A stretch of 64,000 nucleotides of DNA. It comes from Patiriisocius sp047731265 (GTDB lineage: Bacteria > Bacteroidota > Bacteroidia > Flavobacteriales > Flavobacteriaceae). A model generated the notes under the pieces. That model searched no databases. It worked only from the letters and a program-made list of their open reading frames with translations, and was not told the origin of the DNA. The stretch spans positions 3,348,001 to 3,412,000 of the forward strand of contig NZ_CP159835.1 of the NCBI RefSeq assembly GCF_047731265.1. Direction: 5' to 3'. Positions 50,722 to 59,204 of the stretch are shown here, piece by piece. A program made the translations under genes and the position numbers. Within the stretch, counting starts at the first letter, position 1. Every line of letters begins with the position of its first letter.

Positions 50722-51912
50722 CTAATCTTTCAAATCAATTAAGCGATCAGAAAACTTTAAACGTATATTCATCAAAACCTCCTTAAAAGGTGTTGGCTTA
50801 AATTTATTTCCTTCATAAATATTTATATCAGATAGTTTTATGAGCGGAAACGTATTCTCTATATTCACAAATGAGTAGGGCTCTGTGTTATTCATCCAGG
50901 TTGCATTCTCAATGGTAATTAAGCCTTGAATTTTATTCTGTTTTTTCTTCCCAGCAATCCCAACAGCCTGAAATCCATAATAGGAATTTTCATCAATATG
51001 GTTTTCAATATCAATCAACACATTCTTTTTCAAATCTCCATACAAGAAATAAGTCACTACTTTTATACCACTTCCTAAATTATTACCGGTATATATGTCT
51101 TTCAACTTAATGTTTTCGATAATTTCATCGTTATTATTAGGCTCTATATCTATTCCAGCTTGGGGAGGCGTTCCCTTTGTATTCGAAATGAATGCCTTAT
51201 TGATAAATATATTTTTACCCGTAATAATAGATATGCCATTTCTTCTATTATCATTAATTGTGGCTTCTATTATATTGATAGAATCATTTACCTTTTTACT
51301 TCCACTTGATCCTATATATATTCCATCTCCCCAACATTTTTGAATTTCTGGATAATATATATTAATATTCTTTGAACCCATTATCCATAATCCCATTCCC
51401 CATTCTCCTTCCATATTTGAAGGGTCTATTCGTCTGTATCTATCTCCTTCTACTTTTAAATTATAAATTGAAAAATTTTCAACATCAGAAACTAGTACTA
51501 CATAGTATGACTTTTTATCATTTGACTTATACTTTAAGAGCGTGTTTTCTTGAAAAAACCAAGTGCTATTGCTTTTGGCTTTTAAACCGTCTGTATTTAT
51601 CAATAAAGAAAAATCAGGAAATATGACAATTGGATTTTCATTAACTACTTTTTGTATGATTTCGGTGTAATCTTCACTCCCATCACTTAGAAAATTTTGG
51701 GGTAAAAAGTCTTCAATTTTTATAGCATCCTTAATTCCTTCTTGACGGTATAATTGTAACTTTTCTTTATTAGAAGTACGGTTGTTTTTTAAAAATTCTG
51801 CAGCTTTAGAGAGTGGCAATTCAGGTTTGTTTTCTACCAGATTCTTGCAAGAACTAAGTAAAAAGAGCATTGCTAAAACAATTGTGAATTTTGTGTGAAT
51901 TTTATATTTCAT
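50722..51912 (-). CDS. Right-handed parallel beta-helix lipoprotein
   Basis: A 396-residue protein with lipoprotein signal MKYKIHTKFTIVLAMLFLLS followed by Cys22. The first ~100 residues carry a cap (VNENPIVIFPDFSLLINTDG), then Asn-rich coils of a pectate-lyase-like beta-helix (GLWIMGSKNINIYYPEIQKC, NDNRRNGISIITGKNIFI, QAGIDIEPNNNDEIIENI). This fold occurs in polysaccharide lyases, epimerases and hydrolases. It probably acts on, or binds, the locus polysaccharide in the periplasm or at the surface. ATG start, overlapping the upstream glycosyltransferase end by 11 bp. Confidence 0.85.
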   Translation of the reverse strand: MKYKIHTKFTIVLAMLFLLSSCKNLVENKPELPLSKAAEFLKNNRTSNKEKLQLYRQEGIKDAIKIEDFLPQNFLSDGSEDYTEIIQKVVNENPIVIFPDFSLLINTDGLKAKSNSTWFFQENTLLKYKSNDKKSYYVVLVSDVENFSIYNLKVEGDRYRRIDPSNMEGEWGMGLWIMGSKNINIYYPEIQKCWGDGIYIGSSGSKKVNDSINIIEATINDNRRNGISIITGKNIFINKAFISNTKGTPPQAGIDIEPNNNDEIIENIKLKDIYTGNNLGSGIKVVTYFLYGDLKKNVLIDIENHIDENSYYGFQAVGIAGKKKQNKIQGLITIENATWMNNTEPYSFVNIENTFPLIKLSDINIYEGNKFKPTPFKEVLMNIRLKFSDRLIDLKD

Positions 51913-53092
51913 CTAAAAATTGTTTTGTTCTTTGTTTAAAATTTCTAAAATCAAAAATTTTTGATTCTTGACAATATTGTTTCATTTTTAAAATATCGTC
52001 TTCAGAAGTATGCACTACTAATTTTAATTTTTCTGTAAGTTTTGAAGGCTCTTTAACCTCTAATAAGAATCCATTTTTACCCTCCATCAAATAATCAATT
52101 ACGTTACTATTATTATTAGTAACTACAGGAATGCCTAGACTTACAGATTCTACAAATTTTGTAGGAAACCCAGCTTTGGTTACGATATTAGCATCTCGAA
52201 TAAAAATTGAAAAATCGCTCTCTTTTAAAATTGAAAGAGAGGCGGCGTGAGGAACTCTTCCATGGAATTTAATTTTTTTTTCAAGTCCAAGTATGGCATT
52301 TTGTAAATCTGGAAAAAATGATAAGAATTCATCTTTTGAAATTCCAACTATATTAAGAAAGAAATTGTAATTTTCTTGTGCCAACTCATAAAACGATTGT
52401 ACTATTAAATCTAGCCTATCTTTAGCATTTGCGTTTTTAGCTAACGAGAATGGAGACCCTGAATATACTAGCTTAACTGGTTTTGATTTTTTAACGACAA
52501 GATATTTCCATTTTGAATCGGTTAGATCTACAAGAGGGGGTATTTTTACTGAAAGCATACCTTTGTTAGTATAAAATTTATGAAGGTATTCGCTAATCGA
52601 AATAATTCCATCCATTTTTAAATGAAGGGTAAACATTCGCATAGTAATATCTAATTTCTTTACATTTCTATAAATAAAATTACCTCCCTTGGGGGCTTCA
52701 TACCATTCCGTACAATCTGATATAATTTTAATATCCTTTTTACCACAAAAACCAATCATTCTACTAAGTGATCCAGAAGGCAAATTGTAGCATATTACAG
52801 CTACTGTGTCATTATATTTACCTGTTAACTTTTTGTAGAAATTTGCTTGAAAAATAAATTTCAGCCAATCTATACTACTTTTAGGGTAGCTCAATTCGTA
52901 AGAGTCAAAACCAAAATACTCCTTAGCTATTGTACTATTTTCAGGTACTTGTTTTTGTGTTACACCACAAAAAACTACATTATAGCCCAAATTTTTCAAT
53001 AGTTTACCATTGGCAATAACACGATGTGCTGCAGCATTTTTATCTGGCAACTCAAACCCACCTATGTATAATATGGTCCCTTTCGTCTTCAT
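51902..53092 (-). CDS. Glycosyltransferase family 4
   Basis: A 396-residue GT-B glycosyltransferase. The start MKTKGTILYIGGFELPDKNA and the N-terminal donor/acceptor domain precede a C-terminal half with LVYSGSPFSLAKNANAKDRL, FHGRVPHAASLSILKESDFS and GFPTKFVESVSLGIPVVTNN, the usual nucleotide-binding site. Cytoplasmic, adding a sugar to the lipid-linked repeat. It starts one base after overlapping the capG-like stop, so it is coupled to it. Confidence 0.86.
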   Translation of the reverse strand: MKTKGTILYIGGFELPDKNAAAHRVIANGKLLKNLGYNVVFCGVTQKQVPENSTIAKEYFGFDSYELSYPKSSIDWLKFIFQANFYKKLTGKYNDTVAVICYNLPSGSLSRMIGFCGKKDIKIISDCTEWYEAPKGGNFIYRNVKKLDITMRMFTLHLKMDGIISISEYLHKFYTNKGMLSVKIPPLVDLTDSKWKYLVVKKSKPVKLVYSGSPFSLAKNANAKDRLDLIVQSFYELAQENYNFFLNIVGISKDEFLSFFPDLQNAILGLEKKIKFHGRVPHAASLSILKESDFSIFIRDANIVTKAGFPTKFVESVSLGIPVVTNNNSNVIDYLMEGKNGFLLEVKEPSKLTEKLKLVVHTSEDDILKMKQYCQESKIFDFRNFKQRTKQFLDEI

Positions 53093-54273
53093 TACTTAGT
53101 AGATTCACTCCAGACAACACGTTTAACATAATCTGTATAACTCAAAATAATACGAACTACTTTTTCACTCACATTTGGCATTGAGTAGTCTGTCACGGGT
53201 CTAAAATTTCGTTCAGCCCCTCTTTTTTGAGTCTCTAATTGTGTTAATCCCTGAAGAATTCTTTCTGGAGATAATCCCACCATCATTACAGATGCCTCTT
53301 CCATTGCCTCTGGACGCTCGTGTGCTTGACGAATGTTTAATGCAGGAAAATTTAAAATAGAGGATTCTTCGCTAATAGTGCCACTATCAGAAAGTACTGC
53401 CAAGCTATGCATTTGTAGTGCGTTATAATCGTTAAAGCCAAGTGGTTTTAATAATTGAACTTCAGGACGCATTTCTATTTTCTTTTTTTCAATCATATTG
53501 CGCGTTCTTGGATGCGTACTAACAATGATTGGAAGCTTAAATTTATCGGCTATATTATTAAGGCTTTGCATAAGATTTGTAAAATTCTCTTCACTGCTTA
53601 TGTTTTCTTCACGGTGAGCAGATACTACAAAATACTTCTCTTTTGTAAGCTTAAGTCTTGACAACACGTCACTCTCCTTGATTTTGTGCAGGTAGTGGTT
53701 TAAAACTTCAAACATTGGACTACCTGTTTTTATGATTCTATCTGCTGGCAAGCCTTCACGCAACAAATATTCACGGGCAATATCACTGTAAGTCATATTA
53801 ATATCTGCCGTATGATCTACAATTTTACGGTTTGTTTCTTCAGGTACACGTTGATCAAAACAGCGGTTACCTGCTTCCATATGAAAAATTGGGATCTGTC
53901 TTTTCTTTGCTGGTATTGCACATAAACAACTATTTGTGTCTCCTAAAACCATAAAGGCATCTGGTTTTAGTGATGCTAATAACGGGTCAATCTTTATTAA
54001 AATATTTCCAATAGTTTCTGTTGCGGTCGTTCCTGCTGCTTCTAAAAAATAATCCGGCTTTCGAATTTCTAAATCGTCAAAAAATATTTGATTCAGCTCA
54101 TAATCATAGTTTTGACCTGTATGAACTAGTATGTGCTCAATCGCATTTGATGCATCTAAAGCCGTTAATACCCTAGATAATCGTATGATTTCTGGTCGTG
54201 TTCCCACCACCGTCATTACTTTGAGTTTAGTTATTGGTGATGGGTGATCGGTAATTGGTGAATTTGCACTCAT
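53092..54273 (-). CDS. UDP-N-acetylglucosamine 2-epimerase type (CapG/WecB-like)
   Basis: A non-hydrolysing UDP-HexNAc 2-epimerase of about 393 residues. Blocks are KVMTVVGTRPEIIRLSRV, LVHTGQNYDYELNQIFF, VLGDTNSCLCA, HMEAGNRCFDQRVPEE, VVSAHREENIS and SDSGTISEESSIL. With the CapE- and CapF-like genes upstream it should perform the last step to UDP-N-acetyl-L-fucosamine. The frame runs to 54330, but that part overlaps an S23 pseudogene. ATG 54273 (MSANSPITDHPSPITK) adds an odd 19-residue tail; ATG 54216 (MTVVGTRPEI) is also possible and nearer the usual length. Confidence 0.88.
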   Translation of the reverse strand: MSANSPITDHPSPITKLKVMTVVGTRPEIIRLSRVLTALDASNAIEHILVHTGQNYDYELNQIFFDDLEIRKPDYFLEAAGTTATETIGNILIKIDPLLASLKPDAFMVLGDTNSCLCAIPAKKRQIPIFHMEAGNRCFDQRVPEETNRKIVDHTADINMTYSDIAREYLLREGLPADRIIKTGSPMFEVLNHYLHKIKESDVLSRLKLTKEKYFVVSAHREENISSEENFTNLMQSLNNIADKFKLPIIVSTHPRTRNMIEKKKIEMRPEVQLLKPLGFNDYNALQMHSLAVLSDSGTISEESSILNFPALNIRQAHERPEAMEEASVMMVGLSPERILQGLTQLETQKRGAERNFRPVTDYSMPNVSEKVVRIILSYTDYVKRVVWSESTK

Positions 54274-54287
54274 ATAATATTCATTTG

Positions 54288-54646
54288 TTAAACCCATTTC
54301 TTTACAGACGAGGGGTAAGTCATTAAGCATTTTTCCAATACTTGTTTTGATTTGTTTAATTCTTCTATCTCGAACTCGGTAGCAAAAGTAAGGTTTTTGG
54401 TTATGATAATCTGAATTTCAAGTTCCATACAACTCCCTAAAAAAATATGAAGAAACTGAAGGGACTCTTTATTGTTTTTTCTAGCAGCTTTTCTGCAATA
54501 TTTGATAAAATTGAAACTGAAACTCGTCGCATTTGACTGCTTAGACCCTATCGATTCTCTTCTGGGAATTTAGACGCTAGCAAATAAATTTAGGCTCCTA
54601 AATCTATCGACATTTTCCAAACATCTAGATCCTTATGCGTTTTCAT
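54288..54646 (-). pseudogene. Four-helix-bundle (S23/IVP family) protein, decayed
   Basis: The minus strand reads MKTHKDLDVWKMSIDLGA, stop, IYLLASKFPEEN, stop, GLSSQMRRVSVSILSNIAE, then a frameshift near 54500 into ARKNNKESLQFLHIFLGSCM and ELEIQIIITKNLTF. This matches the four-helix-bundle proteins named after 23S rRNA intervening sequences. There are two stops and one shift, so it is dead. Such genes occur scattered in flavobacterial polysaccharide loci. It sits directly before the capG-like gene, and its tail overlaps that gene's open frame. Confidence 0.85.
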
Positions 54647-54726
54647 TCTGAACTTTTTTAGTGGTTAAGATACCTAGACCCAATTTACAAATAACCAATC
54701 TCAAATTACCTGTTATCAATCATCAA

Positions 54727-55845
54727 CTACACTTCTTCAAAATAGGTGTCTGCATCCTCAGGATCAAAGGGTTCATTGATCCAAAAATTCGTGTATAAAA
54801 TATCGTCGCCTACATTTTTGATGTTGTGTGTGTACCAGATAGGCATATCTACATAGGCCGGTTCGTCACCGTCTAGATAGAAATCAAAAGTTTTATCTGT
54901 TCCTATTTTTCGTAGCTGAATTAAAGCCTTTCCTTTGATGACCGCGAAACGCTCTATCTTGCGTGTATGATAATGATTACCTCTTGTTATTCCTGGAACT
55001 GTAGTAGAAAAAGATACCTGTCCTCCTACTCCTAATCTTATTATTTCTACAAAACTCCCTCGTGGGTCTGTGTGCTGTGAAAATTTTACTGGATAATGGT
55101 TTTCAATATCCATGTAACAGCGGAAGGTATTAAATAGATTTAATTCAAAAGAATTACTAATTTCTGGAACTTCTCCATTGTCTTGATAAAGTGACTTATA
55201 ATGATTTAATAGTGCTAATATTTCTGAAACTTTAGCCTCAGAAGTATGCGGAACATTATAGGATGGATTGTTTTCTTTAGAATTTATTTTTGAAATAATT
55301 TCTGCTACTAATTCATTCACATAAATTAGTTTTAAATCTCCATCTACCTCTATTTTAGGTGCCCCACCTGTTGCAACTAAATGTGAAAATGTTGCTACTA
55401 CTGAATTATAAAAAGGCTTCCCAAAAGGTCCAAAAACATTGGGGATTATCATCCCAGTAAATGTTGCATTGTTTGAAGATGCCCATTCCTGAATGGTTTT
55501 TCTTGCCTCTTTTTTAGAATTACCATAATGATTGTCTCGTTCTTCTTGCGATGAAGAAGAAAACAACACTTGAGGATTGCTGTTCGTGCGTTTTAATGCA
55601 GCTACGAGTTTGTGCGCCAACCCTACATTTGTATCATAAATAACCTGCGGATCGTCGTGCCTGTTCATAGCAGCAAGATGAACAATGACATCGCAGCTTG
55701 CTACAAAAGAATCTAATAAACTGTCTTTTTCAAAAAACGACCTTTCAAAAGGTATGCGTTCATAAACCTCTGGGCTAAGTCCAAGTGTATTATGTAAATG
55801 TGTGCCAACAAATCCAGCTTGTCCTGTTATTCCTACTTTAACCAT
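54727..55845 (-). CDS. capF: CapF-like bifunctional reductase/epimerase of UDP-FucNAc synthesis
   Basis: 372 residues. An SDR domain (1-245) has GITGQAGFVGTHL, VIVHLAAMNRHDDPQ and YGNSKKEARK (catalytic Tyr-Lys). The C-terminal cupin (about 255-372) has TRGNHYHTRKIERFAVIKGK with metal-binding histidines and WYTHNIKNVGDD. In S. aureus CapF and P. aeruginosa WbjC the cupin epimerises C3 and the SDR reduces C4 of the CapE product. Fits between CapE- and CapG-like genes. ATG start. Confidence 0.93.
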   Translation of the reverse strand: MVKVGITGQAGFVGTHLHNTLGLSPEVYERIPFERSFFEKDSLLDSFVASCDVIVHLAAMNRHDDPQVIYDTNVGLAHKLVAALKRTNSNPQVLFSSSSQEERDNHYGNSKKEARKTIQEWASSNNATFTGMIIPNVFGPFGKPFYNSVVATFSHLVATGGAPKIEVDGDLKLIYVNELVAEIISKINSKENNPSYNVPHTSEAKVSEILALLNHYKSLYQDNGEVPEISNSFELNLFNTFRCYMDIENHYPVKFSQHTDPRGSFVEIIRLGVGGQVSFSTTVPGITRGNHYHTRKIERFAVIKGKALIQLRKIGTDKTFDFYLDGDEPAYVDMPIWYTHNIKNVGDDILYTNFWINEPFDPEDADTYFEEV

Positions 55846-55858
55846 TAGCTTGTATTTA

Positions 55859-56275
55859 TTAATTGAAATATTCTAAATCGTATCTATACTCGTCTTTAAC
55901 TTCTCCTAATGCATAATCTGCCATTATCAATAAAATCGAATCGTCTTCTAACATCTCTAAACGAAAAATATATCCTGGAGGTGCGTGCAAAACATCAAAC
56001 GTTTCATTTAAAATTTGAAATTCGTTTTTGCACAAATTTATTGATGGAGTTTCCCAGTCATCTATTGCAATTAATGAAACCTTGAAACTTCCTTTTAAGC
56101 AAGAAAACCATCTGCTTTCAATTTTATGACCTATCCATCCTCTTGCTGGATTGTCTTGGGTATTAGAAATAGTGTACACCCTTTTTATCAAGCTAGCGTC
56201 AAAAGTATTATTATATTTTAAGTTACCCCTATGGTCTTGATGACTTCCGCCTTTTATTAAAAGTGGTTTTTCCAT
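55859..56275 (-). CDS. Cupin-fold sugar epimerase-like protein (WxcM/FdtA type)
   Basis: A 138-residue cupin (MEKPLLIKGGSHQDHRGNLK, RGWIGHKIESRWFSCLKG, FDVLHAPPGYIFRLEML). It resembles the small sugar 3,4-ketoisomerase or dTDP-sugar epimerase relatives found in FucNAc gene sets between CapE and CapF. The exact reaction is unknown; it may help epimerisation of the CapE product or make another deoxysugar. It lies 13 bp from capF and 4 bp from capE. Confidence 0.8.
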   Translation of the reverse strand: MEKPLLIKGGSHQDHRGNLKYNNTFDASLIKRVYTISNTQDNPARGWIGHKIESRWFSCLKGSFKVSLIAIDDWETPSINLCKNEFQILNETFDVLHAPPGYIFRLEMLEDDSILLIMADYALGEVKDEYRYDLEYFN

Positions 56276-56279
56276 TATA

Positions 56280-57311
56280 CTAACCTGGCATTTGAGTTAC
56301 ATCTTTACCATATACCTCTTTTTGTATCAATGGAAGTTTAGACAATAATTTTTTCATTCCCTCTACATCCTCTTGTTGTGTATTGTGAGAATTATAGTCT
56401 TCAATTTCAGAAATTGCTCCTGCTCCTTCAGAGAAATATTGCGCGTAATTTAAATCTCTATTATCTGCTGGAATTCGGTAAAAATCGCCCATATCTTCTG
56501 CTTTCAGCATTTCTTCGCGTGTACATAAGGTTTCGTATAATTTCTCTCCATGACGCGTTCCTATAATTTTTATTTCGTTTGTTGCATCACACATTTCTTT
56601 GAGTGCTTGAGCAAGATCACCTATGGTACCTGCGGGAGCCTTATTGACAAATAAATCTCCTGTATTTCCATGCTCAAAAGCAAATAAAACCAACTCAACG
56701 GCTTCCTCTAATGACATTAAGAACCTTGTCATATTAGGGTCTGTAATAGTTATAGGTTGTTTGTTTTGAATTTGCTTTAAGAATAATGGTATTACTGAAC
56801 CTCTGGACGCCATTACATTTCCGTAGCGCGTTAAACATACGGTTGTATCTGGATTATTTCTTGAAGCAGCAATTGCTACTTTTTCCATCAATGCTTTTGA
56901 GATCCCCATAGCGTTAATAGGATAAGCGGCCTTGTCTGTGCTTAAACAAATGACTTTCTTCACTTTATTAAAAGCAGCAGCATCTATTACATTTTGCGTT
57001 CCCATTACATTCGTACGTGTTGCTTCCAATGGAAAAAACTCGCAAGAAGGTACTTGTTTTAGAGCAGCGGCATGAAAAATATAATCCACATTACGAGTTG
57101 CCCGTTCTAAACTACTATAGTCACGAACATCACCAATGTAGAATTTCAATTTATCATTCCTAAGCGCCGTACGCATATCGTCTTGCTTCTTTTCATCTCT
57201 TGAAAAAATACGTATTTCGCTAAAGTGATCTGTATTTAAAAAGCGTTGTAGCACAGCATTTCCAAAGGAACCTGTTCCACCAGTTATTAAAAGTGTTTTG
57301 TTTTTAAGCAT
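56280..57311 (-). CDS. capE: CapE-like UDP-GlcNAc 4,6-dehydratase/5-epimerase
   Basis: A 343-residue soluble SDR enzyme. GGTGSFGNAV (11-20) binds NADP, DVRDYSSLERA (61-71) and FHAAALKQVP follow. The catalytic region STDKAAYPINAMGISKALME has the Met-Lys pair (Met135, Lys139) used by CapE instead of Tyr-Lys. RYGNVMASRGSVIP and GTRHGEKLYETLCT are family blocks. First step from UDP-GlcNAc to UDP-L-FucNAc, followed here by a cupin, CapF and a CapG-type epimerase. Confidence 0.93.
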   Translation of the reverse strand: MLKNKTLLITGGTGSFGNAVLQRFLNTDHFSEIRIFSRDEKKQDDMRTALRNDKLKFYIGDVRDYSSLERATRNVDYIFHAAALKQVPSCEFFPLEATRTNVMGTQNVIDAAAFNKVKKVICLSTDKAAYPINAMGISKALMEKVAIAASRNNPDTTVCLTRYGNVMASRGSVIPLFLKQIQNKQPITITDPNMTRFLMSLEEAVELVLFAFEHGNTGDLFVNKAPAGTIGDLAQALKEMCDATNEIKIIGTRHGEKLYETLCTREEMLKAEDMGDFYRIPADNRDLNYAQYFSEGAGAISEIEDYNSHNTQQEDVEGMKKLLSKLPLIQKEVYGKDVTQMPG

Positions 57312-57451
57312 TGATGTAATTTTATCTATTTATAATTGTACAATATCTATCATTATCAGAAAATAATAGTGCGGCTTGGATATTTTTTAAAAATTTAAAA
57401 ACTAGCACAACATTGATTTATTAAAAAAGCCTATTATCTCTGTGTTTTTCA

Positions 57452-58411
57452 TTAATTTAATCTTTGTTTTATATCACGTAAAAGATGAAATAACCAAACT
57501 GGTATATATTTAAAACCTAATTTCATTCTTTTAGCACTTTTAGTCAATTTCTTATCTTGCAAGGGCACGTGTGCCCAAGGAGATGCTGATTTGTAATACA
57601 AATACCTGTCTTTTAACGGATGGGTACAGTTTTTCTCCCAAGGTCTCAAAAACCAACCTGACAGGTAATGAATAATTATGGGGTTTTCCCTTGCTTCAGA
57701 AAGTTCTTTATTGGTAAAGTATGTTTTAGATTTTAAAATTTTAAACAATTTCTTATTTGAACCCATATAAAAAATAGGAGAAAAATTAAACTTTGGATGC
57801 ATTGTTGCTATTTTACCATTGCACACCACGTTAATGGTTCCTTCGCTTAAAACGGGTGGTTTTCCATTAAATCTATCAATAAAAGCTAAAAACTTCTCTT
57901 CCATAGCGTCTTCACGAAGTAATTTTGCATTTACCATAGCCACACCGTCATTATATACAGTTGCTTCTTTTGAAAGACCTAATAGCTCATTACTATCCCT
58001 AGTCATTGTTTTAACCAATCCAAAATAACAGTTTTTCAAGTCCATATCCCAAGCATCATCTAAGGGACCTTGGATAACAGTATCACTATCAATGTAAAAT
58101 ATCCTGTCTACTCCTTTTATGTTTCCAAAAAACAGTTTTGCATATACTGTTTCTGTATGCCTACCTATTTCACTAATATTTAAATTCCCACATATCTTGT
58201 CAAAGGGAATGAGATGTAATATTCGATTGTCAGAACTCACTAATTTTTGAAGTTTCTCAAGTGAGCTTTGTGCTACATCAATATGTATAAAATAAATATT
58301 GATTTCCTCAAAATGTGTGTTGTTCTGTAATAAAGATAAGATTGATATGCCAGTATGAGCTATATACGCTTCATTACAAGAATAAGCAATGTTTAAAATC
58401 TTGTTTTTCAA
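57452..58411 (-). CDS. Glycosyltransferase family 8
   Basis: A 319-residue GT-A retaining transferase. IAYSCNEAYIAHTGISILSL at the start, the DxD motif in RIFYIDSDTVIQGPLDDAWD (about 100-118), YNDGVAMVNAKLL (about 160) and PIIIHYLSGWFLRPWEKNC (about 255) define GT8, with a basic C-terminus that may touch the membrane. It would add a hexose or similar sugar to the repeat unit. TTG start at 58409-58411; it follows the acyltransferase by 8 bp. Confidence 0.88.
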   Translation of the reverse strand: MKNKILNIAYSCNEAYIAHTGISILSLLQNNTHFEEINIYFIHIDVAQSSLEKLQKLVSSDNRILHLIPFDKICGNLNISEIGRHTETVYAKLFFGNIKGVDRIFYIDSDTVIQGPLDDAWDMDLKNCYFGLVKTMTRDSNELLGLSKEATVYNDGVAMVNAKLLREDAMEEKFLAFIDRFNGKPPVLSEGTINVVCNGKIATMHPKFNFSPIFYMGSNKKLFKILKSKTYFTNKELSEARENPIIIHYLSGWFLRPWEKNCTHPLKDRYLYYKSASPWAHVPLQDKKLTKSAKRMKLGFKYIPVWLFHLLRDIKQRLN

Positions 58412-58419
58412 ATCTGATA

Positions 58420-58956
58420 TTATTTATTGTTATAATTAAAGTGTTTCTTTAATGCATCATCCTTCTCTTTATATTTTAGATGTCCTAACCCTAGAGAATT
58501 TTCCTTTAGTCCCTCAAGATAATCATCGGCCGATTTTATAAATTTTGCTGGTATTCCGCCGTATACACCATTCGAAGGCAAATCTTTAGTAACTATTGAA
58601 CCGGCCGCTACTACCACATTGTCCCCAATATTAACACCGGGTAGAATGATAGCTCTAACACCAATATATACATCGTTACCAATGGTAATAGGTGCTGTAA
58701 TTTCTAAATCAGGATACTCATTTCTATACAATAATGTTCCTCCATCATGCGTAACAAATAGTACCTCTCGTGTAATATGCACATTATTCCCCATTGTTAT
58801 TATCCAAGGTTCTGTTCCAAACATTGAATTAGGATTGCCATAAATACAAATATTTTCACCCATATTTACACCTATTTTTTTAGCATATCCCACATGGTTC
58901 AAAGCTGCATAAGTACTATTATATAACTTTTTATATAATCTAACAATTAAGTTCAT
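58420..58956 (-). CDS. Hexapeptide-repeat acyltransferase (maltose O-acetyltransferase-like)
   Basis: A 178-residue left-handed beta-helix protein. Coils include MGENICIYGNPNSMFGTEPW, VHITREVLFVTHDGGTLL (with the catalytic-type His), VYIGVRAIILPGVNIGDNVV and the end VYGGIPAKFIKSADDYL. It most likely O-acetylates a sugar of the repeat unit in the cytoplasm. ATG start. The acceptor is unknown. Confidence 0.88.
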   Translation of the reverse strand: MNLIVRLYKKLYNSTYAALNHVGYAKKIGVNMGENICIYGNPNSMFGTEPWIITMGNNVHITREVLFVTHDGGTLLYRNEYPDLEITAPITIGNDVYIGVRAIILPGVNIGDNVVVAAGSIVTKDLPSNGVYGGIPAKFIKSADDYLEGLKENSLGLGHLKYKEKDDALKKHFNYNNK

Positions 58957-58967
58957 ATTTAAATAAA

Positions 58968-59156
58968 TTAGAAGTCCTTACTTTCTATTATTAGTTTTTC
59001 TCTACTTGGTTGTTCGCATTTCTTAGATATCGTAGCATAAGGACACCAATCTATTATATCATCAAAAATCATTAACAATGTCTGAAATATCTTTAAGAGA
59101 TACAGAAGTATGCATAATGATCCCAAAAATAAATAAAATAAAAGCACTCCTTGCAT
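58968..59156 (-). pseudogene. C-terminal remnant of an EpsG/Wzy-like polymerase
   Basis: The end of this 62-codon frame (DDIIDWCPYATISKKCEQPS, REKLIIESKDF) parallels the end of the intact polymerase (RWYHHWYPYTTIFNKQEF, SKREKLIFDKSNF). A second frame just upstream encodes SVSLKDISDIVNDF, parallel to SLSPYFEDTSDIVANSRW, so a frameshift separates them. The rest of the gene is gone. It indicates a former second, or replaced, polymerase gene. Confidence 0.7.
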
Positions 59157-59204
59157 TTTTCACAATACTTCCTTTTGATTTGTAAAAGCCAATGATAATT
59201 TCTG

